DNA of 64,000 bases from Drechslerella dactyloides (Eukaryota > Ascomycota > Orbiliomycetes > Orbiliales > Orbiliaceae). Position 1 is the stretch's first letter; each line of letters opens with the position of its first letter. The stretch covers positions 3,968,001 to 4,032,000 of the forward strand of contig JAGTWJ010000001.1 of the NCBI GenBank assembly GCA_020064725.1. The letters run 5' to 3'. A model generated the notes under the pieces. That model saw only the letters and a list, made by a program, of their open reading frames with translations, was not told the DNA's origin and ran no database searches. Positions 1 to 11,622 of this stretch are shown piece after piece. Made by a program: the position numbers and the translations under genes.

Positions 1-1192
1 CGCAAAATACTGCCAAATAACGTTATCGAATCCTCAACTGTCACTCAAGCTGAGAAGCTCTGGTTGCGTAATTTGAAATAACAAGCAAGCTGGGGACATT
101 GCAAGGCTGCATTTGCAGGATTTCAGGAAGCCAAGTATTGATTATATCGCAAGCTAGCTCTAGCGCCCCGTTAGGCAATCCTGCGCGAGACGAAAGAGGC
201 AGCCGGAACGGCCGCGAGCTTAGCTAATGCAAAATAGATGAAGGATATCTCCGCACCGGCTCCAGCGGAACGAAGGACTGAACGGACGAAACAAATCAAA
301 AGGCTGCACTCAGGAACAGAATGATTATGGCTTACATCCGTTTTATTCAATTCGTCGTCCGAATTGGTCGTAATGGTGATAGACCGCGCTGTAGGCTGCT
401 TAGAAGTTGTGAATGGCAGGCCAGTAATCCACCCGCTCTCGCCGGTGGCTTGATGAATATTGATTATAATGCTCCGGCGGCGAATCCGCGGTGAATTATA
501 CACATAAAACACCCGCTGACATATATATCATCCCTCGCATGTCCTTCATTGCATAATTCAGATGGTATGACATCTGTACGTGGTGATGGCTGCGATGGTG
601 TCGTGGACAAAGTAGACGTACGTACGATGCATGTTCGGGCAGGGTATATGACATGACATGATACGATAGTAGATATGGCAGGGCCGTAAACCTTTGTCAG
701 CCATCCGCGTCGGCTCGCCTCAACATACACACAGATATACTACAACATACATACACGCATACGCTAGTTCGATCTACTTGTACGGACGGCATCGGTTGTT
801 TTTGGTTTTTGTATGCTAGCAGAATGCAATGACAAGGTGGATTACAAGCCTGCTGGCGCACAGCGGTCGCCTCGAGGCCCGCTCGATTAAGTTGCCCGTC
901 CGGGGATGCAATACAGCGCAGCTCGGACACTTCTCGTCTGCAGCTTGCACACCCGCGGCCCGAGTGCACATCCACCCGAACGTGCGTACGTGCTCTATTC
1001 GATCGATCGATGAAATTGCTGCCACTTCACTCCTGACGAAGATGATATATCCCGCCGGATAATCGGCCTGATATTGCTCCGTCCCCCGAACCGCTCAATT
1101 CCCTCCGGCAGTTCAGTTCAGAGCTCCAGTACAACCGCTGACCTAATCCACGACCCACAGCGAGCGATAGGAAAAAGAAACACCAAAAGACA
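1..1192. other. Intergenic, no gene seen
   Basis: I see no convincing coding region or RNA gene here. Open frames on both strands are short, differ in composition from the neighbouring genes and match no family I know. The last ~100 bases before position 1193 are the likely promoter and leader of the FAD oxidoreductase gene, with an A-rich context just before its ATG. Confidence 0.6.
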
Positions 1193-2622
1193 ATGGCTAC
1201 CGATCCCTCGCATCCACAAACCGCCGACATTGTCGTCCTCGGCGCGGGGATCATTGGCCTCTCTACGGCGTTCCACCTGTCAAGATACGCCCACGCCCGC
1301 ATCACAGTCCTCGACTCCTCGCCCGCCCTCTTCGCCTGCGCGTCCGGGCGCGCGGGCGGGTTCCTCGCGAAAGACTGGTTCGCGGCCGCGTCCGCGCCGC
1401 TGGGAGAGCTGAGTTTCCAGCTGCACCGGGAGCTCGCGGATGCCCATGACGGCCGCGCGCGCTGGGGGTACACTTCTACCACGAGCCTCAACCTGCTGCG
1501 GCCGCGAAAGCGGGGACGCAGCGCTTCGACCGGCGGCGAAGGGCGGATCAGCCCCGGGGCCGACTGGCTGCGTGCGGGGACCAGCCGGGTCGATGCTGCC
1601 GCGTCCGATGGTGGTAGCGGGAGCGGTGCCCAAAGTCGCCTGATTGCACCGGAGTGGTTGCGCGTCGGCGACAATGAAGTGAGGGTGTCGAGCAAGGAAG
1701 AGTCCACCGCGCAGGTGTACGTCCCCAGTTGAGACGTGGCAGTTCTTGTCCGTCTTGTCTTGTCTTGTCTTGTCTTTGATTTGTAAGATTACGGAGCCAG
1801 CTGACGTGGAGATGGATCGATCGATGTGATGTATGCAGCGACCCGCAGCAGCTGTGCGAATTCCTGCTCGAGCAGGTCCGCCAGCGGGGCGTGACGGTCC
1901 GGTATCCTGCAACCGCACTCAGACTCGGCCGCACGACAGCGGGTGAGCTGGAGACTCTCGTGTTTGCAGACGGCGAGGGCGAGGAGCGGACGCTGCCGTG
2001 CTCGCATGTTTTGATATCGGCCGGTCCGTGGAGCGGAAGGCTCTTTCAGACGCTCTTCCCAACCTGCGACTACTGGCTGCCCATCTCCTCAAAGGCGGGA
2101 CACAGCATCATCATTCGATCGCCGTACCACCAGCCTGGACGGAGCGACGACAGCGGCGACGACGGTTGTCATGCCGTATTCCCGAGAATCGCAGGGCAGG
2201 CGTGGCATCCGGAGCTGTTCAGCAGAGTCGACGGGGGCATCTACATCGCCGGCCTGAACTCGACGACGATACCGCTACCGGACATCGCAACGGACGTGAA
2301 GGAGCAGCGTGACAGCATTGACGAGCTGCTCTCTTTCGCAGGTGACCTCGTGAGACAGCAGGACGGGGAGGGTGGCGTGACGGTCGTCAAGACGGGACTT
2401 TGCCACCGGCCGGTGACGCCAGCTGGCCAGCCGATGCTGGCGAGAGTGTCGGATGACATTTCCGGCATCAAGACGCAGCAGGACGGTGGGGGCGGCGTGT
2501 TCGTCTGTGCGGGACACGGCCCGTGGGGGATAAGCTTGAGCTTGGGGTCGGGCAAGGTGATGGCGGAGATGATGATGGGCGAGGCGACGTGCGTGGATGT
2601 CTCCCAGCTAGGGTTACAGTGA
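1193..2622 (+). CDS. FAD-dependent oxidoreductase of the DAO family (Tda3-like)
   Basis: Two exons, 1193-1716 and 1839-2622, give about 435 residues. The 122-bp intron has a GTACGT donor and ends in GCAG; joining restores the frame across a split Val codon. Residues 12-25 form a dinucleotide-binding beta-alpha-beta with GAGIIG (Gly17, Gly19, Gly22), the FAD ADP-binding site. The C-terminal half has the family pattern SAGPWSGRL and, near the end, GHGPWGISLSLGSGKVMAE, typical of D-amino-acid-oxidase-fold flavoproteins. The closest named relative I can suggest is yeast Tda3, linked to endosome-to-Golgi traffic; the substrate is unknown. I see no signal peptide or membrane segment. It ends 178 bp from the convergent IES6 gene. 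The fold is secure, the exact orthology less so. Confidence 0.85.
1752..1776. repeat. (TCTTG)n microsatellite in an intron
   Basis: Four to five tandem copies of a TCTTG pentamer lie inside the intron of the FAD oxidoreductase gene and give it a pyrimidine-rich tract. No function beyond that is evident. Confidence 0.9.
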
Positions 2623-2800
2623 GATTTTGATTTTTTCATCATTATAAAAGATTAGAATCGAAGCTAAGACAGTATTAATTCGGGACATGCCATCGTATAT
2701 GTAACGTCAACGTCAACGTATGATCTCGCAGCCAAGAAAGAAAGAACCAAGCGGCGCGTACATGCGTTACATGAATGCATCCACGTGCGGTGTAGTAGTA

Positions 2801-3322
2801 TCACTTCAGGATGACGTTGGCGCCTCTGACGGCGAGATACTGGTCCGCGACACCCTGTCCCAGCCCGCGAATGACGCCGTAGACCTCCTTATTGGCGTAC
2901 CGCAGCTTCGTCTTGGGATCCGTATACGCGGCGGGCAACCCCGTCAGATCGCACCAGTGGCCAGCAGGCTGCAGCGACGGCGCGGCGTCAATGTTGCCGT
3001 ACGTGGGGGCCGGCTGGGAGCTCGCGAGCGACAGCTTGTGGAGCGCGGAGGCCTGTTGCGCGGCGGTGGCGCGCGCGGAGAGGCCCGCAAGCGTGGAGTC
3101 CGGGATCGGGGTGTTGTGGCCTGTGTTATTCGCGTTCGTGTTCACCTGCGAGGCCATGAGGGAGGCGGCCTGGGCGCGGTTGACTTCGGTGAGGACCTGC
3201 TTGAGGTTCTTGTTGCGGCGCGGCGCGGGCTTCCAGGAGGCGGACTTGAACGGCTTGTCGAGGGGGGCGATGTCGAGGTCGTCTTGGAGCATTGGCGCGG
3301 GGGAGGAGGTGCCCGGCGCCAT
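2801..3322 (-). CDS. IES6: INO80 chromatin-remodelling complex subunit Ies6
   Basis: An intronless frame of 173 residues; yeast Ies6 is about the same length. The C-terminal residues ~121-173 form a YL1_C domain, with the family core WCDLTGLPAAYTDP followed by KTKLRYANKEVY and the ending QYLAVRGANVILK. Ies6 pairs with Arp5 in INO80 and couples ATP hydrolysis to nucleosome sliding; it acts in the nucleus. The frame is open upstream to 3520, but that extension is His/Pro low-complexity sequence, so I start at the internal ATG (MAPGTSS). The divergent BRL1/BRR6 gene starts 274 bp away, so the two probably share a promoter. The N-terminal 110 residues are Ala/Ser-rich and poorly conserved, as is usual for this family. 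Confidence 0.93.
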   Translation of the reverse strand: MAPGTSSPAPMLQDDLDIAPLDKPFKSASWKPAPRRNKNLKQVLTEVNRAQAASLMASQVNTNANNTGHNTPIPDSTLAGLSARATAAQQASALHKLSLASSQPAPTYGNIDAAPSLQPAGHWCDLTGLPAAYTDPKTKLRYANKEVYGVIRGLGQGVADQYLAVRGANVILK

Positions 3323-3596
3323 TGTGCAGTGTCGCGATGTGTGTGTGGTGTCTGGAAGTGGATGAGGGGTGGTGGAGATGTGGGGAGGTGGAGGTGGGGA
3401 GCGATGGTGGTTATCGACGCGTGGATGGTGATGGTGGAAGAAGGTGGTTGCTAAGCTGTTGTCGTGTTTTGGCTCGCTTGCCTGCTTGCTGTCCCTGCAT
3501 CCTATCCGCCACGGAGACATCCCATCTCTCCACCACCACCACGCATCTCACTTACCATCTACACACAACGTACCTCTGAAACGACGGGAAAGCACA
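3323..3596. promoter_or_regulatory. Shared divergent promoter of IES6 and BRL1/BRR6
   Basis: A 274-bp spacer separates two start codons pointing away from each other. It holds CACCA- and TCTCC-rich stretches but no TATA box I would defend. Its role as a bidirectional promoter follows only from gene arrangement. Confidence 0.6.
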
Positions 3597-5058
3597 ATGT
3601 CGAGCTCGCGGAACCACGCGTCGCCGATGGACTGGCAATGGGACAAGGAGGGCGGGCCGTCGGACCCGCTGTCGCCGCTGGCACCGCAGAACATCCAGCG
3701 GCAGCTCGCGCGACAGACGGCATACCCGCCGCGGAAGCGTACGGCCAACATCACTCCAGCATTTCGATACGAACGTACTAATACAGTGGATAGGACACTT
3801 TGGCGACATCGACATCACGCCGGTTAAGGACCGGCCGTTCTCGCTGGCCGCGCCAACGTCCAAGCCGCTCTTCTTCACCCCGCTCCAGAACCCGCTCGAC
3901 GGCGCTGCCGCCGCGTCGTTCAAGACCCCGCGGGACGTCGCGTCGCCATCCGTCGCGTCTGAAAATGAGGATTCACCGGCCGTCCGCGTGCCCGGCATGG
4001 ACTCGGAGATGGTGACGTCGCCGGAGCCGAAGAAGCTGGCAGCGAAGGACACCGCTACGGAACCTACGACTACGGAGAAGCCGCGGGGTGGACTGTTCGC
4101 GACGTTTGGGTTCTCGCCGGCGAAGAAGCCCGCGCGCAGCGAGCCGTTCAAGCCGCCTAAGTTCAGCGATAAGGCCGCGCGGAAGGTCACGAGGCGGCGG
4201 CAGCGCAAGGGGTCGACTGGCGCCGGTGACTTTTGGACGACGACAGCAGACTCATACGACGAAGCGTCCGACGACGAGGACGGCCCGTTCAGCCTGACCA
4301 ACCAGCTGAAGAACGGCAAACCAGCAGCAGGGCCGGTACCAACGTGGGCGGAGACGCACCGCGACGTGCCACAGATACTCTCACAGTACCTGCAGCTGCT
4401 GGTGAACATTCTCGTAGCAACACTCGCAGCATACGTCGTCTACCTCGTCGCGATCACGATCCAGCGCGACGTGCACCAAAAAGAACAAGAATACATCACG
4501 GAAGCCCAACTGCAAGTGGAAGACTGCCAGAGCAAGTGGATCGCGAACCGCTGCAACCCCGAGCTTCGCGTCCCCGCGATGGAAACGCAGTGCATGGCCT
4601 GGCGCATGTGCGCCGACAGCGACCCGTACAGCCTCGGCCGGAGCAAAGTGTCAGCGGAAACGTTCGCGGAGATCATCAACGGGTTCGTCGAGCCGATCAG
4701 CTATAAGAGTATGGCGTTTTGTTTCATACTGCTGTTCGGCTGTCTATTCGTGAGCAACTTTGCGTTTGGGTTTTTTCGGGCAAAGGTCGGCGGGCATCCT
4801 GCGCCGGTGCTGGCGGCGGCGGCGCCGCGGTTCGTGGAGTACGGCGGGGCTGCGGGAGTGGTGCATTCGTTCCCCGCGGCGGCGGTGTTTGCGACGCCGG
4901 CGAGGGTGAGGGGCAGGAGTCGGAGCCGGAGTCCGACGAAGCGGGGGAGGGGCACGCCGTTCTTCACGGCGGTGAAGGGGAAGAAGAAAGGGGCGGAGGA
5001 GGATTCGCAGGGGGAGGAGGAGGGGTCGCCGACGGTGCGCAAGCGGATTGGGTGGTAG
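3597..5058 (+). CDS. BRL1: Nuclear-envelope protein Brl1/Brr6 (NPC biogenesis)
   Basis: Two exons, 3597-3738 and 3794-5058, give about 468 residues. The 55-bp intron has a GTACGG donor, a TACTAAT branch site and a TAG acceptor. The protein has a long polar N-terminus, a transmembrane helix near residues 243-269, a lumenal segment with four cysteines (about 292, 301, 314, 320), and a second transmembrane helix near 353-375. The four conserved lumenal Cys between two helices define the Brl1/Brr6 di-sulphide-bridge domain. These proteins sit in the inner nuclear membrane and help nuclear-pore assembly, membrane fusion and lipid homeostasis. Many filamentous fungi have one such gene, so I cannot choose between Brl1 and Brr6. 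The tail carries an RSRSRSP-type basic stretch. Confidence 0.9.
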
Positions 5059-5720
5059 GTATTGCATTGTGCGGGCATTGTTATTATATCGTGTGGGCTC
5101 ACGTTTTCATTCATGTTTATAATTTGCGAGAGAGATTATCATGCGGTGGATTGGAGGTGCATTAAAGCATTACTTGATATTGGGACTGGACTGCTTGATC
5201 GTGATGCGTCTATAGACGAGGAGCATGTGGTAGATGTTTTATATCATATCGCAGGGTGATTATGTAAATTGTATTATAGTCTGTGGGAATGCACGTTTTG
5301 GGACGGCGCGTATTGGGCGTCCCAAAGGAGGCCGGACAACCTCGCTTGCAGGATCGAGCCAATCAGCGCGAGGTCACAGCAGCATGCTTGGTAAGGTACT
5401 TTCTTTCGTACTTATCTCGAAGGAAAAGGAAAAGGAGAGACAGAGGGGGATGGAGTCTCGTCTTGGCAGCTTGATCTGTCGGCCGGGAAAGCCTTTTTGT
5501 CGCGTCGAGCTGCCCGTGCAGCCAGCCGCTGAGGGCATCTGCGGCCGTGGTGTCATTTTATACTTCTTCACATCTGCGTTTGGACATTCTACGAGCGATG
5601 GTGTCTACACAGGAGTTTATTACAATGGTGGTGGTGTAGAGTTGTGGAAGGAGGTGAGGTTGGAGGAGGAAAGAGGAAGGGGATGCTGAGTCAGCGGGGG
5701 CTGAGATCTGGGCCGGGCGA

Positions 5721-5770
5721 TGACGTCACTGGCGCCCTGGCGGAATGCGCTGGCGGGCAGCGATGACGTC
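5721..5770. promoter_or_regulatory. CRE-like pair (TGACGTCA and TGACGTCG)
   Basis: A perfect palindromic TGACGTCA lies at 5721-5728 and a second TGACGTC at 5764-5770, both preceded by GA. This octamer is the consensus of ATF/CREB-type bZIP factors, including fungal Atf1/AtfA. The nearest downstream gene is the tyrosine phosphatase about 3 kb away; the nearest upstream is BRL1, whose 3' end is 0.66 kb away. No target can be assigned from sequence alone. Confidence 0.4.
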
Positions 5771-5956
5771 GCCAGCGGCCGAGTGGCCTGACACTTTTCC
5801 TCCCAGCATCGATACGGCAGACGGACATACTACATCTGTCCATCTCGACCACCACCACCACCACCACCACTACTACTGCTCGGGTATACTCTATAAGGAC
5901 TTATGGAGGGATGGGAAATGAGGCGATGGGACCCTGAGCGGCAATGCTAGTGTCCA

Positions 5957-5985
5957 GATCCATCCATCCATCCATCCATCCATCC
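5957..5985. repeat. (CATC)n microsatellite
   Basis: About seven tandem CATC tetramers in non-coding DNA. Confidence 0.9.
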
Positions 5986-8741
5986 GTCGAAATAAATTAA
6001 TTTCTCATCCGCCCATTCTATTTCTACGGATACGCATGAGGGAGAGGTTAAAATTCGCAATCCGCATTCTGGACCCTGAGAAGGGCATGACGGTCGGTGC
6101 TGAAGACAGCAGTCGCCGGTCGATCGATGCGGAAGCAAGGGCGGCCGGCGCGTCCATCTGCTCGAGATTGGCAATTAAAAATTTTAAACTGAAAGTGCTG
6201 CGGCATCCGGTTCTCGGAGAGTCGAACTTTTTTCACCTTTCACCTTCGCACTTTTGCACATTTCTCGCCTGTGTTATGTATGAGATAGGTCTATTATCTG
6301 ACCGAGGCTGACCTGTGCTATGATCATATGAGATGGAGTCTGCTGGAGAGACAAATTTAATTTGTGAATTGTAAACTGTCCAGCAGCCGGCGGACGGACG
6401 CATTTGATACAAGCGCAGGCAGGCTGAGACCTCGAGTCGACTCGTGGAGAGTAAAAAGTAGACTGCGCAAAAGTCAAATCGTGAGGGTTTCTCTCATCCG
6501 GCTCGAATTGATAATTTTCTCGAATGACATCGGCGGTCAACGAATGGGCATATGCATACTGTATCGTATGATCGTGATGTATGGAAATTCCCATTCAACG
6601 TTCAACGTTGACAAGTGCAGTTAGACATCCATCCATCCACCCACTCACACCCATGATGATATATGGATCCAGGTAGCGTGATCGGATGGACGATGGCGTG
6701 GATGGCGTTCCCCCTAAGCTTTGGGTCTCGGACTGGTGAGAAACCGCCTGGCCCAGACCAGTTGCCATGCTGCAGGCTAGCCGGCCAGCTAGCCCAGTGC
6801 TGCAGTGCTAGCTTCCAAGTCCAAGTCGACTAGCTCTTCCCCCAGCAGGAGTTGGATGCATGTCCAGCACCCCGGTCAGTCAACCCACGAACCCGCAATC
6901 AAGTTTTTGCGGGTTTAATGGGTTATGCAGGCGAGTGCAGCTGGGGTGCGAGTCGAAAGAACAGTAGGCTGATGGGGAATTCCAGAGTGCGTGCGTGATA
7001 CATGATGCGGAAAGTAAAAGTTGGAGTGGAGAGAAGGAAGGAAGCTGCGGTGCGGTACTTGGGTTCGAGGCCACGATATGGTATGATATGTATGATATGG
7101 TATCCGTTCCCTTGGGACTCATATGCTCGTTCTCCTGATCGAATCCTCGATATCGATGTGTTCATCCGCTCGCTTGAATCCCGACCTCGGTCCAGACCTG
7201 TTATCATCAATATCACCGAGTGTATATATTCAGCATCCTTTGTCGTGGTAGAGAAAGAAATAGCACACTCGAATTCAGAGATATCTCGGCCTTAAAGACG
7301 AAAAAACCTGCTATAGCAGCCCCACGAGATATCGCATTATCCCTCCATCTGCATCTTATAGCACCCCGTCCTATTGGCCTAGCAAAAGCACGGTCGACAA
7401 TATAACACCGAGAGAACTATTCCTCTGGTGGTAAAAGTATCGATCGAGTCTGTGCCCCAGCAGAAGAGTGCCGCCCCGATCCTGCGCCCGTCCCATCGAT
7501 CGAGCCGATTTCCTGCCTGCTGCTTGCCAACCAACAGCAAGCTTGCAAGCAAGCCAAGGTAGGCCGTTTCTTCTTCTTCTTCTTCTGCTTCGTTCTTCTT
7601 TCTCCCGCTGCTCCTTCGACCTTGGCCGTTTGGTTCTGTTGAGAGTTTTTTCTTTTCCTTTGCCTCTTCCTGTCCGTCAACCTCGACCGAGCTGGTTTGG
7701 TCAATGGAAACACCGCCATCGTGAAGAACCACCACCGTTCGTTCCCATCAATCGCACCTCGCGACCCTCCGCGGACTTGTCGACGACGACGACTCGACGA
7801 CGGCGACGAAGATATTATCGATCCCCCGTCGACGGCGTCGTACATATTTTATTTGCTGTGCTGATTCATGCCACCGTCACCGCCCGTTTCAGAGCGTGTC
7901 TGCGGCAGGAAGTGTTAAATTTGGCGTGCGACAGCCGCAGCAGCAGCAGCCTCCGTCGTCCAGGCCATTCCGCTTCAATCAATCCCACCGCATCCATCCA
8001 CATCCACACATCCACACATCCATCCGCCCTCTCTCCAACATCCGCATCCCGTCCCATCTCGAGATCTCGCATTTTCGAACAAGCTTTTTTTCTCGACGCC
8101 GAGACAGAGCCTCCTCGGAGGCAGAATCCAGCCGAGACGCTATTTTTATTTCTTCATCTTGCTCGTCGGTGAGAGAGAGAAGAGAGTTCGACTGGCGAGC
8201 GGGTTCCGTCGTCATAACCCGATCACTCGCATCGCCATCGGATTCGGATTACCAACCGTCCTTCGTCCACCGCATTAAAAGCTGTCGCCGTTCGCCCGCC
8301 CGTTCGTTTTCCATCCGAACTGTCTCTTCGATCTGCCGCACTTGGCTCCTTTCATCGGCCTGTCTGCTAATCGTTTCTCCCATCGAGCAGGCTGACCGGC
8401 CGCCCATCGCCGCCCGGCTCTCCTCTTCCTTTCCTCGATCTCGACCGTCTTGCCTCCGACGGATACCACCTATAATATAACACTATAGTGCCGCCTCTCT
8501 TTTGCCATCCGACGACGGCATCGAGGGCCTCTTACAGCTGCCAGGCACCCGCCCCTCAGTCTGCTTGCCTGCCTGCCTGCCTGTCCGCCTGCATTAAAGG
8601 ACCCGTCCCTCGTTACCACGACCAATCCCTCTCTCTCTCATCGCCAACACTCTCCCGACATCTACTCTTCCAACATTTCGAGAGAACGAAACAATTCTCA
8701 TCGGATCGCAACTGGTCGCCCGCACAGAACATTTTTATCAC

Positions 8742-8776
8742 CCTCCTCCTCCTCCTCCTCCTCCTCCTCCTCCTCC
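8742..8776. repeat. (CTC)n tract just upstream of the phosphatase start
   Basis: About eleven CTC triplets end roughly 37 bases before the ATG at 8813. Pyrimidine tracts close to the start are common in strongly expressed fungal genes; whether this one lies in the transcript is unknown. Confidence 0.9.
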
Positions 8777-8812
8777 CTCGGGGCATTTTGTCCCCCTCCT
8801 CCTCGCCCCTGG

Positions 8813-11622
8813 ATGTCGTTGACATCATCGCAGCGCCCGTCGCCGGGCACGCCTTTCGAATTCACGCCCATGTTCGCTTCCAGATCGGGCCAGTCCCGCC
8901 CCCAGCACTCCCAGCCCCCCCACCTCTACACCATTCCAGGCACGCCCGCCGCCGACCCGGCCGGCCCCTCAGCCTCAGCTTCCTCCTCGTCCGCCTCCTC
9001 CATTCCCATGACCCCGGGCGCCGGCCCGTACCCCCACCCGCGCAAGACTCCGCTGCCCCGAGATGTCGCCGCTCCTCCCACAACCTCCAGCCCGGCCTCC
9101 GGCTACTTTGGCTTCGACACCCACGCCGCAGAGGAACCCTACGCCCAGAATAACTGGTCCGCAGGCTCTTCCCTGCACTCCGTCGCCGCCCGCTCCCCCC
9201 AGGTCCTCGACCTCGGCAGCATGCCCACCCCGTCCGAAAACTTCAGACGCCAGAGTTCCGCCATCGCCGCCCACAACAAGAACCATGCCGCCAACCAGCG
9301 GAGTCGAGCTAACAGCAGCAGAGATATCGGCATCGGCACCGTCATGGATGAGTACTTTGGAGCTGCCGCGGGCTTGCAAGCCCTGAAATCGCCCAGATAC
9401 GACAGCAGCAGCAACAGCAACAGCCATAGCAACAGCAGCAGCGGCAACAGCAGGAAGATCCTCTCCCCACGACCGGACGGCGAGCTGCAGCCGAGAGCGT
9501 CGAGGAAGGAGACGCTGTACGAAGAGCCGCAAAACTACTTTGACCAGCCCAGGTACGAAGAGCCGCTCAACTACGACCCGGCGCTCCTGCCGCCCCATGG
9601 CCGGTCCGTCTCCGTGTCGGGCTACTCGTCCGCATCGATGACGCATCTGAACGGGCCCGTCGCCGGCGACTTTGTCCGGCCGACCCTCGACCGACAGAGG
9701 TCGTCGACGATGCCGCCGAGCTCCCAGGTCGACGGCCTGTCCTTGATGTACCCGTCAAAGCTCGCCCAGATTCTCGACAACACCCCCAAGAGCATTCTCC
9801 TCCTCGACCTCCGCCCCTTCCAGCCGTACTCGGCCGCGAGGATTTTCGATTCCGTCAATGTTTCCATCCCGACCACCCTGCTCAAACGCCCGTCGTTCAA
9901 CATTGCCAAGCTGACCGAGAGCCTGGGCGGGCCCGTCATGAAGGCCCAGCTGGCCCGGTGGAAGGAGGTCAGCACTATCATCGTCTACGATGCGGCCTCG
10001 AGGACCGTCAAAGAGTCGGCCACCGCCGCCCACACCGTGAGCAAGTTTTCGAGGGAGGGCTGGCAGGGCGAGGCCTACCTGCTGAGTGGTGAGCATTGTC
10101 CTCTTTTTTTTATATACTTGTTTGAAACTGGCGCTAACTGCTTGCAGGCGGCTTTGAGGATTTCAGCGACCTCTACCCCGAGCTTGTGGATCACAAACCG
10201 TTGCAGGACGAGACGAAGAAGCCCGGCCCCATGTCCCTCGCCGGATCATCCGACGGGGGCCCGCCGGCCTTCAATTGCGTCCTGCCCAAGAACGCCGCGA
10301 ATCCCTTCTTTTCGAACATTCGGCAAAACATGGATCTGATCGGCGGCGTTGGGGAGATCGCGCTCAAGTTGCCGCCGTATATAACGTCCGAGGCCCGTCG
10401 AGCGATGCCCAAGTGGATGCGGTCGATTCTCAAGGACGACGGCGCCAAAAAGGTGGCGGACAAGTTCTTGAAGATCGAGAAGGCGGAGCAGCGGAGGATG
10501 CAGGACGCGCTGAACTGCAACGTGACGTACGACTCGCCCAAGTCGATGCGGTCGTCAAAATCGCACATGCTGGCCGGCGTCGAGAAGGGCGCGAAGAACC
10601 GCTACAACAACATTTGGCCGTACGACCACACGCGGGTCAAGCTGACCGACTACTCGCCGGAGTCCTGCGACTACATCAACGCGAGCTACGTGTCGACGGA
10701 GTTTAGCAACAAGAGGTACATTGCCACGCAGGGCCCGATCCCGCACACGTTCCGGGACTTTTGGAGCGTCGTCTGGGACCACGACGTGCGCGTCATCGTC
10801 ATGCTCACCGCCGAGGCGGAGGGCGGGCAGCTCAAGTGCCACCGGTACTGGAAGGAGCACAGCTACGGCCCGTACCAGCTCAACAGCATCTCGGAGAAGC
10901 GGATCGCGCTGGACCCGGTCAAGACGAGCAACCACCTGTACAAGAAGGACGGATCGCTGCGGCGGCAGAGCAGCTCGGGCCGGTACAACGTGCACGACCT
11001 GGAGTCGCCCAAGGAGGCGAATGCGCCGCACGTCATCATGCGTAAGTTCACGTTGAGCCACAGCGCGCACCCGTTCTCGCCGCTGCGCGAGATCACGCAG
11101 CTGCAGTACTCGTCCTGGCCGGATTTTGGCGCGCCCGCGGACCCGGCGCACATCCTCGCGCTGATCGAGCAGACGGAGCTCGTGATCCGCTCGTCCGGCG
11201 GGTCGCGTCGCGCGTCGTCGGCGTCGAGTCCGTACGACCGACGGGCGTCGCAGAGCGTAAACAACCTCGAGCGGCCGGTGCTCGTGCACTGCAGCGCCGG
11301 GTGCGGGCGGACGGGGACGTTCTGCGCGACGGACTCGGTCATCGACATGCTGCGGCGGCAGCGGGAGCACGCGCGGATGAACGCGCGGTACTCGCACAAC
11401 GGCGGCGTGGACCGCGAGGGAGATTCCCCGATGCGCTCCTCGTACGACTACGAGGGCGACTACTGGCTCGACGACGACCGGACGGACTTGATCGAGCGGG
11501 CGGTGGAGAATCTGCGGGACCAGCGGCTGTCGATGGTGCAGACGCTGCGGCAGTTTGTGCTGTGCTACGAGACGGTGCTGGAGTGGCTCGTCCGGCGGCC
11601 GCTGGCGGAGGGCCGTGGATGA
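8813..11622 (+). CDS. Rhodanese-like / protein tyrosine phosphatase (Pyp1/Pyp2 type)
   Basis: Two exons, 8813-10088 and 10148-11622, give about 916 residues; the 59-bp intron (GTGAGC...GCAG) splits a Gly codon. Order: a Ser/Pro/Asn-rich N-terminus (~1-310), a rhodanese-like domain (~311-440), then a classical PTP domain (~590-910). The P-loop is HCSAGCGRTG with nucleophile Cys807. The WPDFG loop carries the general acid Asp751, and the phosphotyrosine loop reads KNRYNNIWPYDHTRV. The rhodanese domain has no active-site Cys after the IIVYD strand, so it is probably a non-catalytic docking module, as in fission-yeast Pyp1/Pyp2, which inactivate stress MAP kinases. The basic-hydrophobic LLKRPSFNIAKL stretch (357-366) could bind a MAPK. 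Ser/Asn-rich inserts in the PTP domain suggest phospho-regulation. A longer N-terminus from an upstream exon cannot be excluded. Confidence 0.9.

Larger units (their letters stand above)
5059..8812. other. Large non-coding interval upstream of the tyrosine phosphatase
   Basis: No gene could be supported in 3.75 kb. The first part has mixed composition with simple repeats: CAC triplets near 5850 and CATC units near 5957-5985. From about 7,400 the plus strand becomes markedly pyrimidine-rich (CTT, TCC and CTC tracts), which suggests a long 5' leader and promoter for the phosphatase. Open frames there are Ser/Arg/Pro low-complexity products of the same bias. A spliced leader or a non-coding transcript is possible but not demonstrated. 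Confidence 0.55.

Noticed and set aside
171..512. 113-codon minus-strand frame at the left edge
   Set aside because: Mixed composition, no motif, no splice context linking it to a gene; treated as chance.
1027..1918. Long minus-strand frames opposite the FAD oxidoreductase
   Set aside because: They are antisense shadows of a GC-rich coding exon.
7060..7080. GGGTTCGAGGCC, resembling a tRNA T-loop
   Set aside because: Flanking bases do not pair as a T-stem and no A-box or acceptor stem lies upstream.
7468..8480. Two plus-strand frames of 194-234 codons before the phosphatase
   Set aside because: Ser/Arg/Pro low complexity produced by CT-rich leader DNA; no family match.
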